Shown one piece after another: positions 50,484 through 59,193 of a stretch of DNA of 64,000 nt. Both the position numbers and the translations under genes were made by a program. The stretch is from Halobacillus sp. Marseille-P3879. GTDB taxonomy: Bacteria > Bacillota > Bacilli > Bacillales > Halobacillaceae. How positions within the stretch are numbered: position 1 is the first letter of the stretch; every line of letters begins with the position of its first letter. The stretch covers positions 682,001 to 746,000 of the forward strand of contig NZ_OESS01000002.1 of the NCBI RefSeq assembly GCF_900240285.1, written 5' to 3'. The notes beneath the pieces were generated by a model. That model did not search any database, was not told the DNA's origin, and was given only the letters and a program-made list of their open reading frames with translations.

Positions 50484-51725
50484 TCACGCAATACTTTCTT
50501 TTGCTTTTTTTGATTGATCAGTTTTTATCATGAACAGAACGAGTACTAGTAAAATTATACCTATTCCTCCGGCTGTAAAGTAGCTTATGTTTAAATAATT
50601 CTTCATAACCATTGACATACCTGGTGGTCCCAATGCCACCCCTATAAACCTTGAAGAGCTGTAAAACGAGGTTATCGTTCCTCTCTCTTCTTTTTCAATT
50701 CCTTCTGTAATCATGGCATCCAGCGTAGGTAGAATAGCACCAATTGCTATTCCCATTAAAGTTGTAATAACCAGCAGCCATAACAGCTTTTCACTGACCA
50801 TACCTATAAATACCACTGTTCCTGAAGTCATAATTAAACTGAAGAGCAGTACCATCTTCATCACTTTGAGCTCACCTTTGATTAACTTTCCGGTAACAAA
50901 TGAGGATATACATAAACCAAAAAGAGGTATGGCTAAATAAAAACCTTTTTTCACGCCATACAAATCATGGGTTTTCTCAAAAATATCCGATAAAAAAAAT
51001 AACACCCCGAATAAAATAAGCATCAGGTATACACCTATAAGAAACACGGTATAAAGCCATTTCCCTTCCTTGGAAAAAATCTGTTTCGTTTTCTTGATAA
51101 AAACCTTAAACTTAGGAGGCTCCTCTTTCTTTTTGGGCGCTTTTATAAAATAGAAAACAAGTACAATTGAAATTAAACTAAAAAAAGATATTGAAAAAAA
51201 CGGAAGGAACCATAGAAACGCAGCAAAGGCCGCCCCCAGTATAGGACTTAATACTTTTCCAAAGGTGTTTGATGTTTCGATAATTCCTAGACAGGAGCTT
51301 GTTTTTTTATCGTCATCTTTATAAAGATCACCAACCAATGGGAGAATTATCGGCGTTGCACCAGCTGCCCCTATCCCCTGAAGGATACGGCCAATTACTA
51401 TCCATGTAAAAGGATTATCAAGTTTCCATGAAGCAAATCCAGCAATAATCCCTCCGATAAAGGCAAGAATCAGGCTTGGGAGAATAACAACTTTTCTACC
51501 GTAACGGTCGGATAAATACCCAGCAACGGGGATAAGAAATATAGCAGCAATTGAATAACTTGTTATAATCATACTTGACTGAAAAGAAGAAATACCTACC
51601 TTCTTTTCAAAAATTGGTAACACGGGGATTAACATCGAATTCCCCAATGTCATGACCAGCGGGATCGAAGCCATGCTTACAAGACACCATTTGCTAACTT
51701 TTTGTTCCTGCGCATCGTCAGCCAT
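50484..51725 (-). CDS. MFS transporter, drug:H+ antiporter type
   Basis: 413 residues with about 12 membrane spans. The MFS motif A is present between TM2 and TM3 (GYLSDRYGRKVVILPSL), and motif C-like GRILQGIGAAGATPIILPL in TM4-5, as in Bmr/TetA-type exporters. A basic/Pro loop (FIKAPKKKEEPPKFKVFIKK) separates the halves. Substrate unknown. ATG 51725 is well placed after GAGG; GTG 51731 is a minor alternative. Probably not in operon with cvfB. Confidence 0.9.
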   Translation of the reverse strand: MADDAQEQKVSKWCLVSMASIPLVMTLGNSMLIPVLPIFEKKVGISSFQSSMIITSYSIAAIFLIPVAGYLSDRYGRKVVILPSLILAFIGGIIAGFASWKLDNPFTWIVIGRILQGIGAAGATPIILPLVGDLYKDDDKKTSSCLGIIETSNTFGKVLSPILGAAFAAFLWFLPFFSISFFSLISIVLVFYFIKAPKKKEEPPKFKVFIKKTKQIFSKEGKWLYTVFLIGVYLMLILFGVLFFLSDIFEKTHDLYGVKKGFYLAIPLFGLCISSFVTGKLIKGELKVMKMVLLFSLIMTSGTVVFIGMVSEKLLWLLVITTLMGIAIGAILPTLDAMITEGIEKEERGTITSFYSSSRFIGVALGPPGMSMVMKNYLNISYFTAGGIGIILLVLVLFMIKTDQSKKAKESIA

Positions 51726-51807
51726 ATTCACACCTCATTCAATTTTCTCTCTTCCGTTATTTTTCTTTAAGAAGAAAAAAATATACGAGGAATAATTTCG
51801 CAGAAAA

Positions 51808-51838
51808 AAACCCCGTAAATGTCGAACTACGGAGTTTT
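51808..51838 (-). terminator. Terminator after cvfB
   Basis: CCCCGTA / TACGGAG arms with a run of T on the minus strand (A7 on plus at 51804-51810). Confidence 0.75.
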
Positions 51839-52709
51839 AACTATCAGGCTCATCATGACGAATCAGCGTTTTGCCCTCTGATTGAATGACTTTTCTTTCT
51901 TTCATCAGCGTTCCTATTGCTCGTTTAAATGCGGCTTTACTAATATGGAATGTATCTCTAATTTCCTCTGGTGAACTTTTGTCGGTTATATTCATTACCC
52001 CATCGTTTTCCTGTAAGTAATTGTAAATGACTTCTGCATCATCTTTCATAACTTCTTGTTTGAGAGGCCGCAGTGAAATGTTAATGGTACCATCCTCTTT
52101 TACATCAATTACCCGGCCTTCAACGGTTTCACCTAATCGGGGCTCTTTAGTTCGTTCGAAAGGATGTAAAAACGCCCTGTATCCTTCTTCGGTTAAAAGA
52201 AAAGAGCCTGCTTTGGTCGAACGGTATACTCTTGCGGTAATCATTTCATGCAGCAGAGATTGAGGAGCTCTCTCTAAATCCTCCAACACTTCACTTTCAG
52301 AAATAGGCTCAGCAAACACCCTTCCCTTCTTATCTTTCTCAAGGCTAACAAATAAATAGTCGCCTTCTTTTGGCCAGACTGATTTTTTGTAAGGAAGGTT
52401 ATCCTTTGAGACGAGAAAAGCTTTATCCAGACTTATGTCAACGAAAGCTCCTAAATTCGGGACTACTTCTTCTACTTCTGCCCATCCATAAGAATTTAAA
52501 GTCACTTCAGGTATAGATGTGGTCGCTATTACTTCTTTACTGCGATTCATATATATAAATACGTCAAGAGGCTCTCCAAGTTGATTAATTTCAAACTCTA
52601 ATTGGTCGTTAGGTAATAAAACTTCATCTCTTCCGTCTGTTAGTATAAATCCTTCTGCTTTCTTTTTGATTGGTTTTAATTCCTGAACGGTTCCAATATA
52701 CTTATTCAT
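51837..52709 (-). CDS. cvfB: S1-domain RNA-binding protein CvfB (YitL)
   Basis: 290 residues: three S1-like OB folds (first begins KYIGTVQELKPIKKKAEGFILTDGRDEVLLP; third ETVEGRVIDVKEDGTINISLRP) and a C-terminal winged helix (VIYNYLQENDGVMNITDKSSPEEIRDTFHISKAAFKRAIGTLMKERKV). Orthologues regulate virulence genes in Staphylococcus. Start ATG overlaps the end of the upstream luciferase-like gene by 8 bp, so they are co-transcribed. Confidence 0.93.
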   Translation of the reverse strand: MNKYIGTVQELKPIKKKAEGFILTDGRDEVLLPNDQLEFEINQLGEPLDVFIYMNRSKEVIATTSIPEVTLNSYGWAEVEEVVPNLGAFVDISLDKAFLVSKDNLPYKKSVWPKEGDYLFVSLEKDKKGRVFAEPISESEVLEDLERAPQSLLHEMITARVYRSTKAGSFLLTEEGYRAFLHPFERTKEPRLGETVEGRVIDVKEDGTINISLRPLKQEVMKDDAEVIYNYLQENDGVMNITDKSSPEEIRDTFHISKAAFKRAIGTLMKERKVIQSEGKTLIRHDEPDS

Positions 52710-53721
52710 TCTCCGACCTACTTTCCCTCATGTTAAAATAATCTGCAATTAACTTATAAGATTTTTTCTTCGCTTCAAAATCAAAAATATTCGTAATGAT
52801 GATCATCTCGTCCGTATCATAACGGGCGCTTAATTCCATAAGTCCTTTATAGACTGACTCTGGATCCCCAATTATACACCTTCTGCGATTATACTTGATT
52901 TTTTTCAATTGTGCCTCATTCAGCTGCAGGCTTTTCACTTCCTTGATGGAGGGAATCCTGGTCTCTACACCCTTCTCTACACGCAATAACCATAAGTCCT
53001 GACTGGCAGCTAACTCTTCAGCCTTTTCGCTTGTATCCGCGCAGACTACAAATACACAGGCATTCACTTCAGGTACATGTTTATCATAAGAAGGTTTAAA
53101 TTTCTTGCGGTAAGAATTGATTGCTTCTTCAGCTTCATCAGGACTAATAAAGTGACCAAATGTAAAACCAGTACCATTAAGAGCAGCATGCCTTGCTCCT
53201 CTCTCAGTAATCCCAAGCACCCATAATTCAGGGTTAGTCACCGTATGAGGTTTCGCTGAAACACCATAATAAGAATGGTTTTTGGGAATAGTTCCATGCA
53301 GAAATTGCTGCAACTCTTTTACTTGTCTTGAAAATGAACTTAGCGGTTTATCATGTCCATCATTTAAGGCGGCCCTCGTCTTTCTTCCGCCTCCTGGTGA
53401 ACGACCTAACCCGAGGTCAATTCGTTGAGGGAATAAAGCTTCTAATACTTTAAAATTTTCAGCTACTTTAAGAGGGCTATACTGGGGTAACAATACCCCG
53501 CCTGATCCCACTCTAATTGACCGGGTTTGGGAAGCGATTCTGGTGATCAAGACCTCCGGCGAACTGCTGGCCAATCCATTTGTGTTATGATGCTCAGCAA
53601 CCCAGAACCTGTGATATCCTAATGATTCAGCATATGATGCCAGTTCTATCGTATGATTTAATGCATCTTCAGCACTCTCGCCTTGCGAAATTGGACTTTG
53701 ATCTAATATACTTAATTTCAT
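52702..53721 (-). CDS. LLM-class flavin-dependent oxidoreductase
   Basis: 339-residue luciferase-like monooxygenase of the MsnO8-like subgroup: LSILDQSPISQGESAEDALNHTIELASYAESLGYHRFWVAEHHNTNGLASSSPEVLITRIASQTRSIRVGSGGVLLPQYSPLKVAENFKVLEALFP and RIDLGLGRSPGGGR are diagnostic. Would use FMN reduced elsewhere; substrate unknown. AAGGAAGG precedes the ATG. Operon with cvfB. Confidence 0.92.
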   Translation of the reverse strand: MKLSILDQSPISQGESAEDALNHTIELASYAESLGYHRFWVAEHHNTNGLASSSPEVLITRIASQTRSIRVGSGGVLLPQYSPLKVAENFKVLEALFPQRIDLGLGRSPGGGRKTRAALNDGHDKPLSSFSRQVKELQQFLHGTIPKNHSYYGVSAKPHTVTNPELWVLGITERGARHAALNGTGFTFGHFISPDEAEEAINSYRKKFKPSYDKHVPEVNACVFVVCADTSEKAEELAASQDLWLLRVEKGVETRIPSIKEVKSLQLNEAQLKKIKYNRRRCIIGDPESVYKGLMELSARYDTDEMIIITNIFDFEAKKKSYKLIADYFNMRESRSENE

Positions 53722-53754
53722 TGTACAGTCCTTCCTTAGAGTTGAGAAATATAA

Positions 53755-54135
53755 TTAGCGGTATACGTCCTTCATGATTTGATTTAATATCATAAGCTGT
53801 TCTTCAAATAATATTTTATATCTTTTTTTTAAAACATCAAATTCTTCTTTTCCAGCATCTGTTAGGTAGTACCAATATACTTTTTGTCTTTTTTTATCGT
53901 GTGACTTGTAATCTTCTTTTCGATAGAGTAACCCTTCTTCTGTCATTTCATGCAGGGTATCAAGTAAGGTTGAAGGTGCTGGAATCCAGTTTTTAGTCAA
54001 TTTTTGAAATTCCTTTTTGAAATGTTCGCTGATCATTGGTTGACTTACCTGAAGCAGGTGCATAATATAAAACTTGGTAAACTGCGCTGCACTCATATTT
54101 AATGCAAATCTCTTTGGATTGTTTTTATGAGACAA
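53755..54135 (-). CDS. PadR-like transcriptional regulator
   Basis: About 126 residues with a winged helix of the PadR type: AQFTKFYIMHLLQVSQPMISEHFKKEFQKL...PSTLLDTLHEMTEEGLLYRKEDY...RQKVYWYYLTDAGKEEFDVLKKRY. TTG at 54135 has GGGAGGGG 5 bp upstream; a GTG at 54150 lies on that site. It is 33 bp upstream of the luciferase-like gene on the same strand and may control that operon. No clear operator seen. Confidence 0.82.
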   Translation of the reverse strand: MSHKNNPKRFALNMSAAQFTKFYIMHLLQVSQPMISEHFKKEFQKLTKNWIPAPSTLLDTLHEMTEEGLLYRKEDYKSHDKKRQKVYWYYLTDAGKEEFDVLKKRYKILFEEQLMILNQIMKDVYR

Positions 54136-54241
54136 GGCTACCCCTCCCACTCTTTTATTCTATTTTACAATAAATAGAGATGGGTTTGTCTAATGATAAG
54201 TACATTTGTTCGGTTATTTATTGATTGGTTTTGGTTTTTGT

Positions 54242-54265
54242 GTTCGGAGTTGCTACTAAGTATTA
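54242..54265 (-). repeat. Right copy of perfect 24-bp inverted repeat
   Basis: Exact reverse complement of 49514-49537. The copy contains the stop codon of the FlaR-like gene (TAG, 54256-54258 on the minus strand). Confidence 0.9.
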
Positions 54266-54777
54266 AGAGAGATTATTTGATTTACTAATTTGTCGGTGCC
54301 TTGTTTATTTTTTATCAGAAAAATTTGAGCGTGCCTGCATTGATCAAAGGTGTTTTTTATAATTTTATCTCTCCGTTGATTTGGAAACTGCCAAATATAG
54401 CTTAAAAATTCGATGTTCATTCGGTCTGGACAACCCGGTCCCAGGTCCTCTCTAATTGTTCCCCGATATTTCATCCATCGTTTCAACGCTCTGTATATGC
54501 ATAAGTAACGATTCATATCAAGAAATATAACCGTATCTGCGGTTTTCAACCTTTTCTCCCAGACAGAACTATAATTACCTTCTATAATCCAGGAAGATTT
54601 TTTAAGATGAATTTCCTGTTTAGCAAGTAACTCCTCCGGGGTAGACTGTAACCAACCAGGCTTCCAAAATAAAGTATCCATATGTACGACTTCAATCTGT
54701 AACACTGCTCCTAATTGTCTAGCTAGTGTAGACTTTCCGGAACCTGCCGAACCTAATATCGCAATTTTATTAAATAT
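54256..54777 (-). CDS. FlaR-like P-loop kinase (topology modulation protein family) lacking a standard start codon
   Basis: Read back beyond its first ATG/GTG, the frame continues through an intact P-loop (KIAILGSAGSGKSTLARQLGAVL) and HMDTLFWKPGW, EGNYSSVW, DTVIFLDMNRYLCIYRALKRW, typical of the FlaR/adenylate kinase-like family. A GGAGGG site lies 6 bp before an ATA codon at 54775-54777, exactly where ATG is expected; the frame is closed by a TAG further upstream. Length from there, 173 residues, is normal. Either ATA/ATT initiates poorly, or the gene lost its start by one transition. Confidence 0.78.
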   Translation of the reverse strand: MFNKIAILGSAGSGKSTLARQLGAVLQIEVVHMDTLFWKPGWLQSTPEELLAKQEIHLKKSSWIIEGNYSSVWEKRLKTADTVIFLDMNRYLCIYRALKRWMKYRGTIREDLGPGCPDRMNIEFLSYIWQFPNQRRDKIIKNTFDQCRHAQIFLIKNKQGTDKLVNQIISLNT

Positions 54778-54901
54778 TCCAAACCCTCCATTCTACGTTG
54801 ATGTAAACTTATATTCTAGCAATATTCCACATAATTCTAAAGAATTTTTTATTATTATGAAACGGAATTATCCTCTCAATCGTCTAATAATTAACAAATA
54901 A

Positions 54902-54938
54902 AAAAGCCCGCTATTGTGGGGGCAATAGCAGGCTTTTG
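54902..54938 (-). terminator. Terminator after the LysM/3D protein gene
   Basis: AAAGCCcGCTATTG / CAATAGCaGGCTTT stem; A-run on plus gives a T-tail on the minus strand. Confidence 0.85.
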
Positions 54939-54947
54939 ATTTAATTT

Positions 54948-55799
54948 CTATTCGCTTAATACTTGAACTTTTACATTTTGGCGTCCGAAGTCAAGTGCTT
55001 CGCCACGGTCAGCCATGTAAAGATCAACCTTGTTACCTTGGATCGCACCGCCAGTATCTCCGGCAATTGCTGTTCCATAACCTTCTACATGAACTTTAGA
55101 ACCCAATGGAATAACGCTTGGATCAACCGCAATTACCTTTTGATCAGGATTTGCTTTTAGGTCAATGCCAGTTGCTGTTACTCCACTGCATCCTGTGCAG
55201 TCTGCTGTATAAGCGGTAGCTTCTACATTAACTTCTTTAATTACATCGTTACTGGTGTCACCTGATTCATTTTCAGAGCTGTTTGATTGTTCTTCTGAAC
55301 TGCTTGAGTCTTCAGATGTACCAGCTTCAGCAGATGTTTGTTCAACTTCTTCTGTTGATTCTTGGCTTGATTCGTTAGAAGTATCTTCCTTTGGTTCTGA
55401 AGCTTCTTCTTTTTCAGGAGCTTCAGTGGAAGCCTCGCCGCTAACAGACAGCTCGTCACCAGGATAGATCATTGAATCAGATAATCCATTCCAGTTCTTA
55501 AGGTTGTCCACAGTCACGTTAAATTCCTGACCAATTTTATAAAGAGTGTCACCAGATTCTACTGTGTACGTTTCTTTCTGTTGTTCTACGTCAGAAACTT
55601 TTAGTGACTGATCTGTTACGATTAAATCTGAGTCCAGGTTGTTTAGTTCTTTAAGTTTATCAACAGATACTCCTTTTTCTTCTGAAATGCTCCAAAGAGT
55701 ATCACCTTTGTTTACTTTATATTCGTCGGCACTTACGCCAGTTGCAAATGCACCTGTAAGTGCTGCGGTAGCTGCTAATGAGAAAGCTGTTTTTTTCAT
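54948..55799 (-). CDS. yocH: Secreted LysM-3D domain wall enzyme (YocH-like)
   Basis: 283 residues. Signal peptide cleaved after AFATGVSA; two LysM domains (YKVNKGDTLWSISEEKGV and YTVESGDTLYKIGQEFNV); a linker of nearly only Glu, Ser and Thr (about residues 120-185); and a C-terminal 3D (MltA-like) domain with VEATAYTADCTGCSGVTATGIDL and AGDTGGAIQGNKVDLYMAD, whose Asp residues are the catalytic set. A muralytic enzyme, secreted, in B. subtilis under WalRK; no good WalR box found here. ATG preceded by GAGGAGGAC. Confidence 0.9.
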   Translation of the reverse strand: MKKTAFSLAATAALTGAFATGVSADEYKVNKGDTLWSISEEKGVSVDKLKELNNLDSDLIVTDQSLKVSDVEQQKETYTVESGDTLYKIGQEFNVTVDNLKNWNGLSDSMIYPGDELSVSGEASTEAPEKEEASEPKEDTSNESSQESTEEVEQTSAEAGTSEDSSSSEEQSNSSENESGDTSNDVIKEVNVEATAYTADCTGCSGVTATGIDLKANPDQKVIAVDPSVIPLGSKVHVEGYGTAIAGDTGGAIQGNKVDLYMADRGEALDFGRQNVKVQVLSE

Positions 55800-55879
55800 T
55801 CGTTGAGTCCTCCTCGATAATTGAATGTGTTTGAATTAACCACAATTACAAGATTAACAGATTCTCTATAAAAATTAAG

Positions 55880-55901
55880 AACAAACTGCTAACAGTTTGT
55901 T
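55880..55901. promoter_or_regulatory. Palindrome upstream of yocH
   Basis: Perfect 9-bp arms AACAAACTG and CAGTTTGTT with a 4-nt centre, about 80-100 bp before the yocH start. May be an operator or an RNA hairpin in the leader; no known motif recognised. Confidence 0.4.
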
Positions 55902-56053
55902 TTCAACTGTGACGCTTACTTTTCAGTGAGTTTACAAAATGGTGCTTTTTTCTTACTTATCTACAAATTAACCCATGCTGATCGCTTGTTTTGTCGTATC
56001 CTGCGTAAATTATTCATCGATGCAATAGGTATTTTTCAATAATTCTATAAAAA

Positions 56054-56092
56054 AACAAGAGCCGGCTCTAAATAGAGTCCGGCTCTTGTTTT
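56054..56092 (-). terminator. Terminator after the ABC-F gene
   Basis: ACAAGAGCCGG / CCGGCTCTTGT strong stem with A/T-runs on both sides. Confidence 0.9.
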
Positions 56093-56101
56093 CTAATATT
56101 A

Positions 56102-57721
56102 TTAACGTAGAGATGCAAGCTGTTTTTGAACTTCAGGATCCTGCAAATACTCATCATACGACAATTCTTTATCGATAATTCCACCGTTTGATGTAATTTC
56201 AATAATTCGGTTCGCAATCGTCTGTATAAATTCATGGTCGTGGGAGGCAAACAGAATGGAACCCTTGAAGTTAATCAATCCTTTGTTTAAAGACGTGATG
56301 GACTCTAAATCCAGGTGGTTGGTCGGTTCATCCAATAACAAAACATTTGCACCGGAAAGCATCATTTTAGAAAGCATACATCTTACTTTCTCGCCGCCGG
56401 ATAGGACGTCTGGTTTTTTTAATGCTTCTTCGCCAGAGAATAACATCCTTCCTAAAAAGCTGCGTAGAAAGGTTTCTGTCTCATCTTCCGGTGAATATTG
56501 GCGCAGCCACTCGACCAGATTGATATCAGAACGCTCAAAATAGGCGGAGTTGTCTTTTGGGAAATAGCTTTGAGAGGTTGTTACTCCCCATTTATACGTC
56601 CCTTCATCAGGCTCCACCTCACCCATTAATATTTGGAATAAAGTAGTTTTTGCTACTTCATTGCTCCCTACAAGGGCAATTTTATCATCTTTGTTCATGG
56701 TGAAACTGACGTTATCTAATACCTTTACTCCATCCACCGTTTTAGACAGGTTTTTTACCGTTAGCAAATCATTCCCGATTTCCCGGTTTGCCTTAAAAGC
56801 TATATAAGGATATTTACGGGAGGAAGGCTGTATATCATCAAGAGTGATTTTATCTAAAAGCTTCTTACGGGAGGTGGCTTGCTTCGACTTCGAAGCATTT
56901 GCACTGAATCGCGCAATAAACTCTTTTAGATCTTTAATTTTTTCTTCTTTTTTCTTATTTTGTTCTTCAGCCATTTTTTGTGCAAGCTGGCTGGACTCAT
57001 ACCAGAAATCATAGTTTCCGACATACACTTGAATTTTTCCAAAATCCAGGTCAGCAATATGAGTACATACGTTATTTAAGAAATGACGGTCGTGTGAAAC
57101 GACAATAACCGTGTTTTCAAAATCAATTAAGAAATCTTCAAGCCATTGGATTGCTTTGATATCCAGGTGGTTTGTCGGCTCATCAAGCAGTAATACATCA
57201 GGGTTACCGAATAAGGCCTGTGCCAGGAGTACCTTTACTTTTTCCGCGCCGCCCAGCTCATTCATTTTCTTATCGTGTAATTCTTCAGTAACCCCCAACC
57301 CGGTAAGCAGTCGGGCAGCTTCTGATTCAGCTTCCCAACCATTCATTTCGGCAAACTCACCTTCTAGTTCTGCTGCTCGCATGCCATCTTCTTCCGTAAA
57401 GTCACCCTTCATGTAAATCGCGTCTTTCTCCTGCATTACTTCATATAAACGTTGATACCCCATTATTACCGTTTGAAGAACCTGATATTCATCATATTCG
57501 AAATGGTTTTGTTTAAGCACGGCCAGACGCTGGTCATTTTTAAGTGATACGTCTCCTGTCTGCGGCTCAATTTCACCACTCAATATTTTTAAAAAAGTAG
57601 ACTTACCTGCGCCATTAGCCCCAATTAGACCGTAGCAGTTACCAGGTGTGAATTTTATATTAACGTCTTCAAATAATTTCTGATCTCCAAATCGAAGACT
57701 CACATTCGTAACATTTAACAT
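56102..57721 (-). CDS. ykpA: ABC-F ATPase YkpA/YbiT-type
   Basis: 539 residues, two fused ATPase domains, no membrane part; ABC-F proteins work on ribosomes. Domain 1: IGANGAGKST, ELGGAEKVKVLLAQAL, VLLLDEPTNHLD. Linker of charged helix near residue 240-290. Domain 2: LVGSNEVAKTTLF (Walker A lacks the usual last glycine), VLSGGEKVRCMLSKMM, VLLLDEPTNHLDLES. The atypical second Walker A is as far as I recall a feature of this Bacillaceae group. Likely monocistronic. Confidence 0.92.
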   Translation of the reverse strand: MLNVTNVSLRFGDQKLFEDVNIKFTPGNCYGLIGANGAGKSTFLKILSGEIEPQTGDVSLKNDQRLAVLKQNHFEYDEYQVLQTVIMGYQRLYEVMQEKDAIYMKGDFTEEDGMRAAELEGEFAEMNGWEAESEAARLLTGLGVTEELHDKKMNELGGAEKVKVLLAQALFGNPDVLLLDEPTNHLDIKAIQWLEDFLIDFENTVIVVSHDRHFLNNVCTHIADLDFGKIQVYVGNYDFWYESSQLAQKMAEEQNKKKEEKIKDLKEFIARFSANASKSKQATSRKKLLDKITLDDIQPSSRKYPYIAFKANREIGNDLLTVKNLSKTVDGVKVLDNVSFTMNKDDKIALVGSNEVAKTTLFQILMGEVEPDEGTYKWGVTTSQSYFPKDNSAYFERSDINLVEWLRQYSPEDETETFLRSFLGRMLFSGEEALKKPDVLSGGEKVRCMLSKMMLSGANVLLLDEPTNHLDLESITSLNKGLINFKGSILFASHDHEFIQTIANRIIEITSNGGIIDKELSYDEYLQDPEVQKQLASLR

Positions 57722-57821
57722 TTAAAATCCTCCCGTACCTAAGTGTATAACATTAAAATTATACCATCCATTATGTCCATCGGATAGGTCTTTCTATTAC
57801 AATTTCCTGCTGATCCGAAAA

Positions 57822-57848
57822 AAAGAACCCTTTAAAAGGGCTCTTTTA
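57822..57848 (-). terminator. Terminator after ydjO
   Basis: AGAGCCC / GGGTTCT stem (minus strand, one G-U pair) followed by T7. Confidence 0.75.
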
Positions 57849-58055
57849 TTTTTCTTTATAATATAAACTATTGTTGTTGACAACTTGAAGGACTTTACTC
57901 TCTTCTTTCATTTCACTTGAACACATTGGACAAATTGCTTCTTCTTCTGTTCTGAAATTATCTCTCATCCAACAATTACAATTCTCGGATGTACATACCC
58001 AAATTTTTGTTTCTTCCTCTACAACTTCATCCTGGTTCTTTTTACCGAATGCCAT
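57846..58055 (-). CDS. ydjO: Cold-inducible YdjO family zinc-ribbon protein
   Basis: 69 residues. N-terminal MAFGKKNQDEV, then TKIWVCTSENCNCWMRDNF and EEEAICPMCSSEMKEESKVLQVV; the Cys pairs suggest a small zinc ribbon. Family known as cold-inducible in B. subtilis, biochemical role unknown. AAAGGAGG precedes ATG 58055. Directly downstream of the csp gene on the same strand but behind a hairpin, so partial read-through may link them. Confidence 0.88.
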   Translation of the reverse strand: MAFGKKNQDEVVEEETKIWVCTSENCNCWMRDNFRTEEEAICPMCSSEMKEESKVLQVVNNNSLYYKEK

Positions 58056-58090
58056 TTCGTTGAAACCTCCTTTGGACATGCCCAGTATGT

Positions 58091-58125
58091 AAAAGAGACT
58101 GACTAGCTTTAAGTCAGTCTCTTTT
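58091..58125 (-). terminator. Terminator between csp and ydjO
   Basis: AAAAGAGACTGACT / AGTCAGTCTCTTTT 14-bp stem, 7-nt loop; T-tail on the minus strand. Confidence 0.87.
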
Positions 58126-58130
58126 CGTAC

Positions 58131-58331
58131 TTATAATTTAACTACATTAGCGGCTTGTGGTCCGCGGTCGCCTTCTGTAATTTCGAATTCTACACTTTGA
58201 CCTTCTTCAAGAGATTTGAAACCTTCTTCTTGAATTGCGCTGAAGTGAACGAATACATCGTCTCCACCTTCAACTTCGATAAATCCGAATCCTTTTTCAG
58301 CGTTAAACCATTTTACTGTACCAGTTTTCAT
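58131..58331 (-). CDS. Cold-shock protein (CspB/CspD type)
   Basis: 66-residue single cold-shock domain, an RNA chaperone. RNP1 KGFGFIEV and RNP2 VFVHFSAI are intact; sequence ends [17 protein letters not shown] precedes ATG 58331. The 240-bp AT-rich upstream stretch fits the long leader typical of cold-shock genes, but no defined cold box was identified. Confidence 0.95.
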   Translation of the reverse strand: MKTGTVKWFNAEKGFGFIEVEGGDDVFVHFSAIQEEGFKSLEEGQSVEFEITEGDRGPQAANVVKL

Positions 58332-58571
58332 AAAAATGGGTCCTCCAATATTTCTAAAAATTAATATGTGTTCCATGTGCCATGAAAAAAATCACATATT
58401 ATAAAAAGTACCAAACAAAATTGATAACCCTTTATAATAAGTGATTAGGAGTTAATCATGGAATGGTTCCCTTTTTATATACATTTATAACTATACATGA
58501 TATTTGCCTAGTCGTCAAGTTTTTATCAAATTTATCTCTTTTAATACGCTAAGTATCCTTAGCGTATTACT

Positions 58572-59063
58572 TTACAGCCTTTCAATAACACCACACGCGA
58601 TACGAAGCCCTGAATCACCACTGGGCTGCGTTTGGTAATCATCCGGGCCCTGGTGGATAATAACTGCTTTTCCTATAATATCATTTACTTCAAATCGATC
58701 AGTAAAAAAAATCATTCGTGCTCTTCCCTCATTAGAAAACAATACAGGGAAGTCGCCGGCATGGTTTCCGTGAGGCTGCTTTGTTGGATTCCAATGTTCG
58801 CCGGCCGTCTCAAATGGTTTCTCTCCATTACCAACCTCACATACACCTTTTTCATGAATATGAAATCCATGCGGTCCGATTTGAGATCCATTCTTCACTT
58901 CAAAGTCAGGAAGCCCTTCAACTTGTACAATTACTTCTACTCCGTAGGGCTGCTGAATAAAGTCAACTGTTCCACTTAGTTCCGGTGCCAATGGGCTGCT
59001 GCGAAAAAAAGCTGTGGCTCTTTCTCCATGTACTGCTCTTGATTGATAATATATTGGTTCCAC
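58572..59063 (-). CDS. sodC: Cu/Zn superoxide dismutase
   Basis: 163 residues. All copper and zinc ligands appear present: GFHIHEKG (two His), GEHWNPTKQPHGNHAGD (bridging His, zinc His and Asp), VIIHQGPDDY, plus the disulfide Cys pair in GVCEVG and GLRIACGVI and the active-site Arg. GTG start at 59063 follows GGGAGGGG. Unlike most bacterial SodC and B. subtilis YojM there is no signal peptide or lipobox (begins MEPIYYQSRAVHGERATAFF), so a cytoplasmic location is inferred. Confidence 0.92.
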   Translation of the reverse strand: MEPIYYQSRAVHGERATAFFRSSPLAPELSGTVDFIQQPYGVEVIVQVEGLPDFEVKNGSQIGPHGFHIHEKGVCEVGNGEKPFETAGEHWNPTKQPHGNHAGDFPVLFSNEGRARMIFFTDRFEVNDIIGKAVIIHQGPDDYQTQPSGDSGLRIACGVIERL

Positions 59064-59193
59064 GATAATCCCCTCCCTGTACACTAATTTTATGTAAATA
59101 ATGTGGAAATATAACTCAAGAGTTTTACTTAAAATACGCAGTTGTGCTAAAATCCGTATAATGCTTAACGAGGAAAAAGGAGTGATTGCATAC

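Noticed and set aside
49906-54135. Defence island between the 24-bp inverted repeats
   Set aside because: The enclosed genes (hydrolase, MFS, cvfB, luciferase-like, PadR) have no recognised nuclease, methylase or toxin-antitoxin pairing, so a defence function is not supported.
55800-55960. WalR boxes upstream of yocH
   Set aside because: TGTTAA and TGTAAT occur on the minus strand but with a 3-bp rather than the 5-bp spacing of the known motif.
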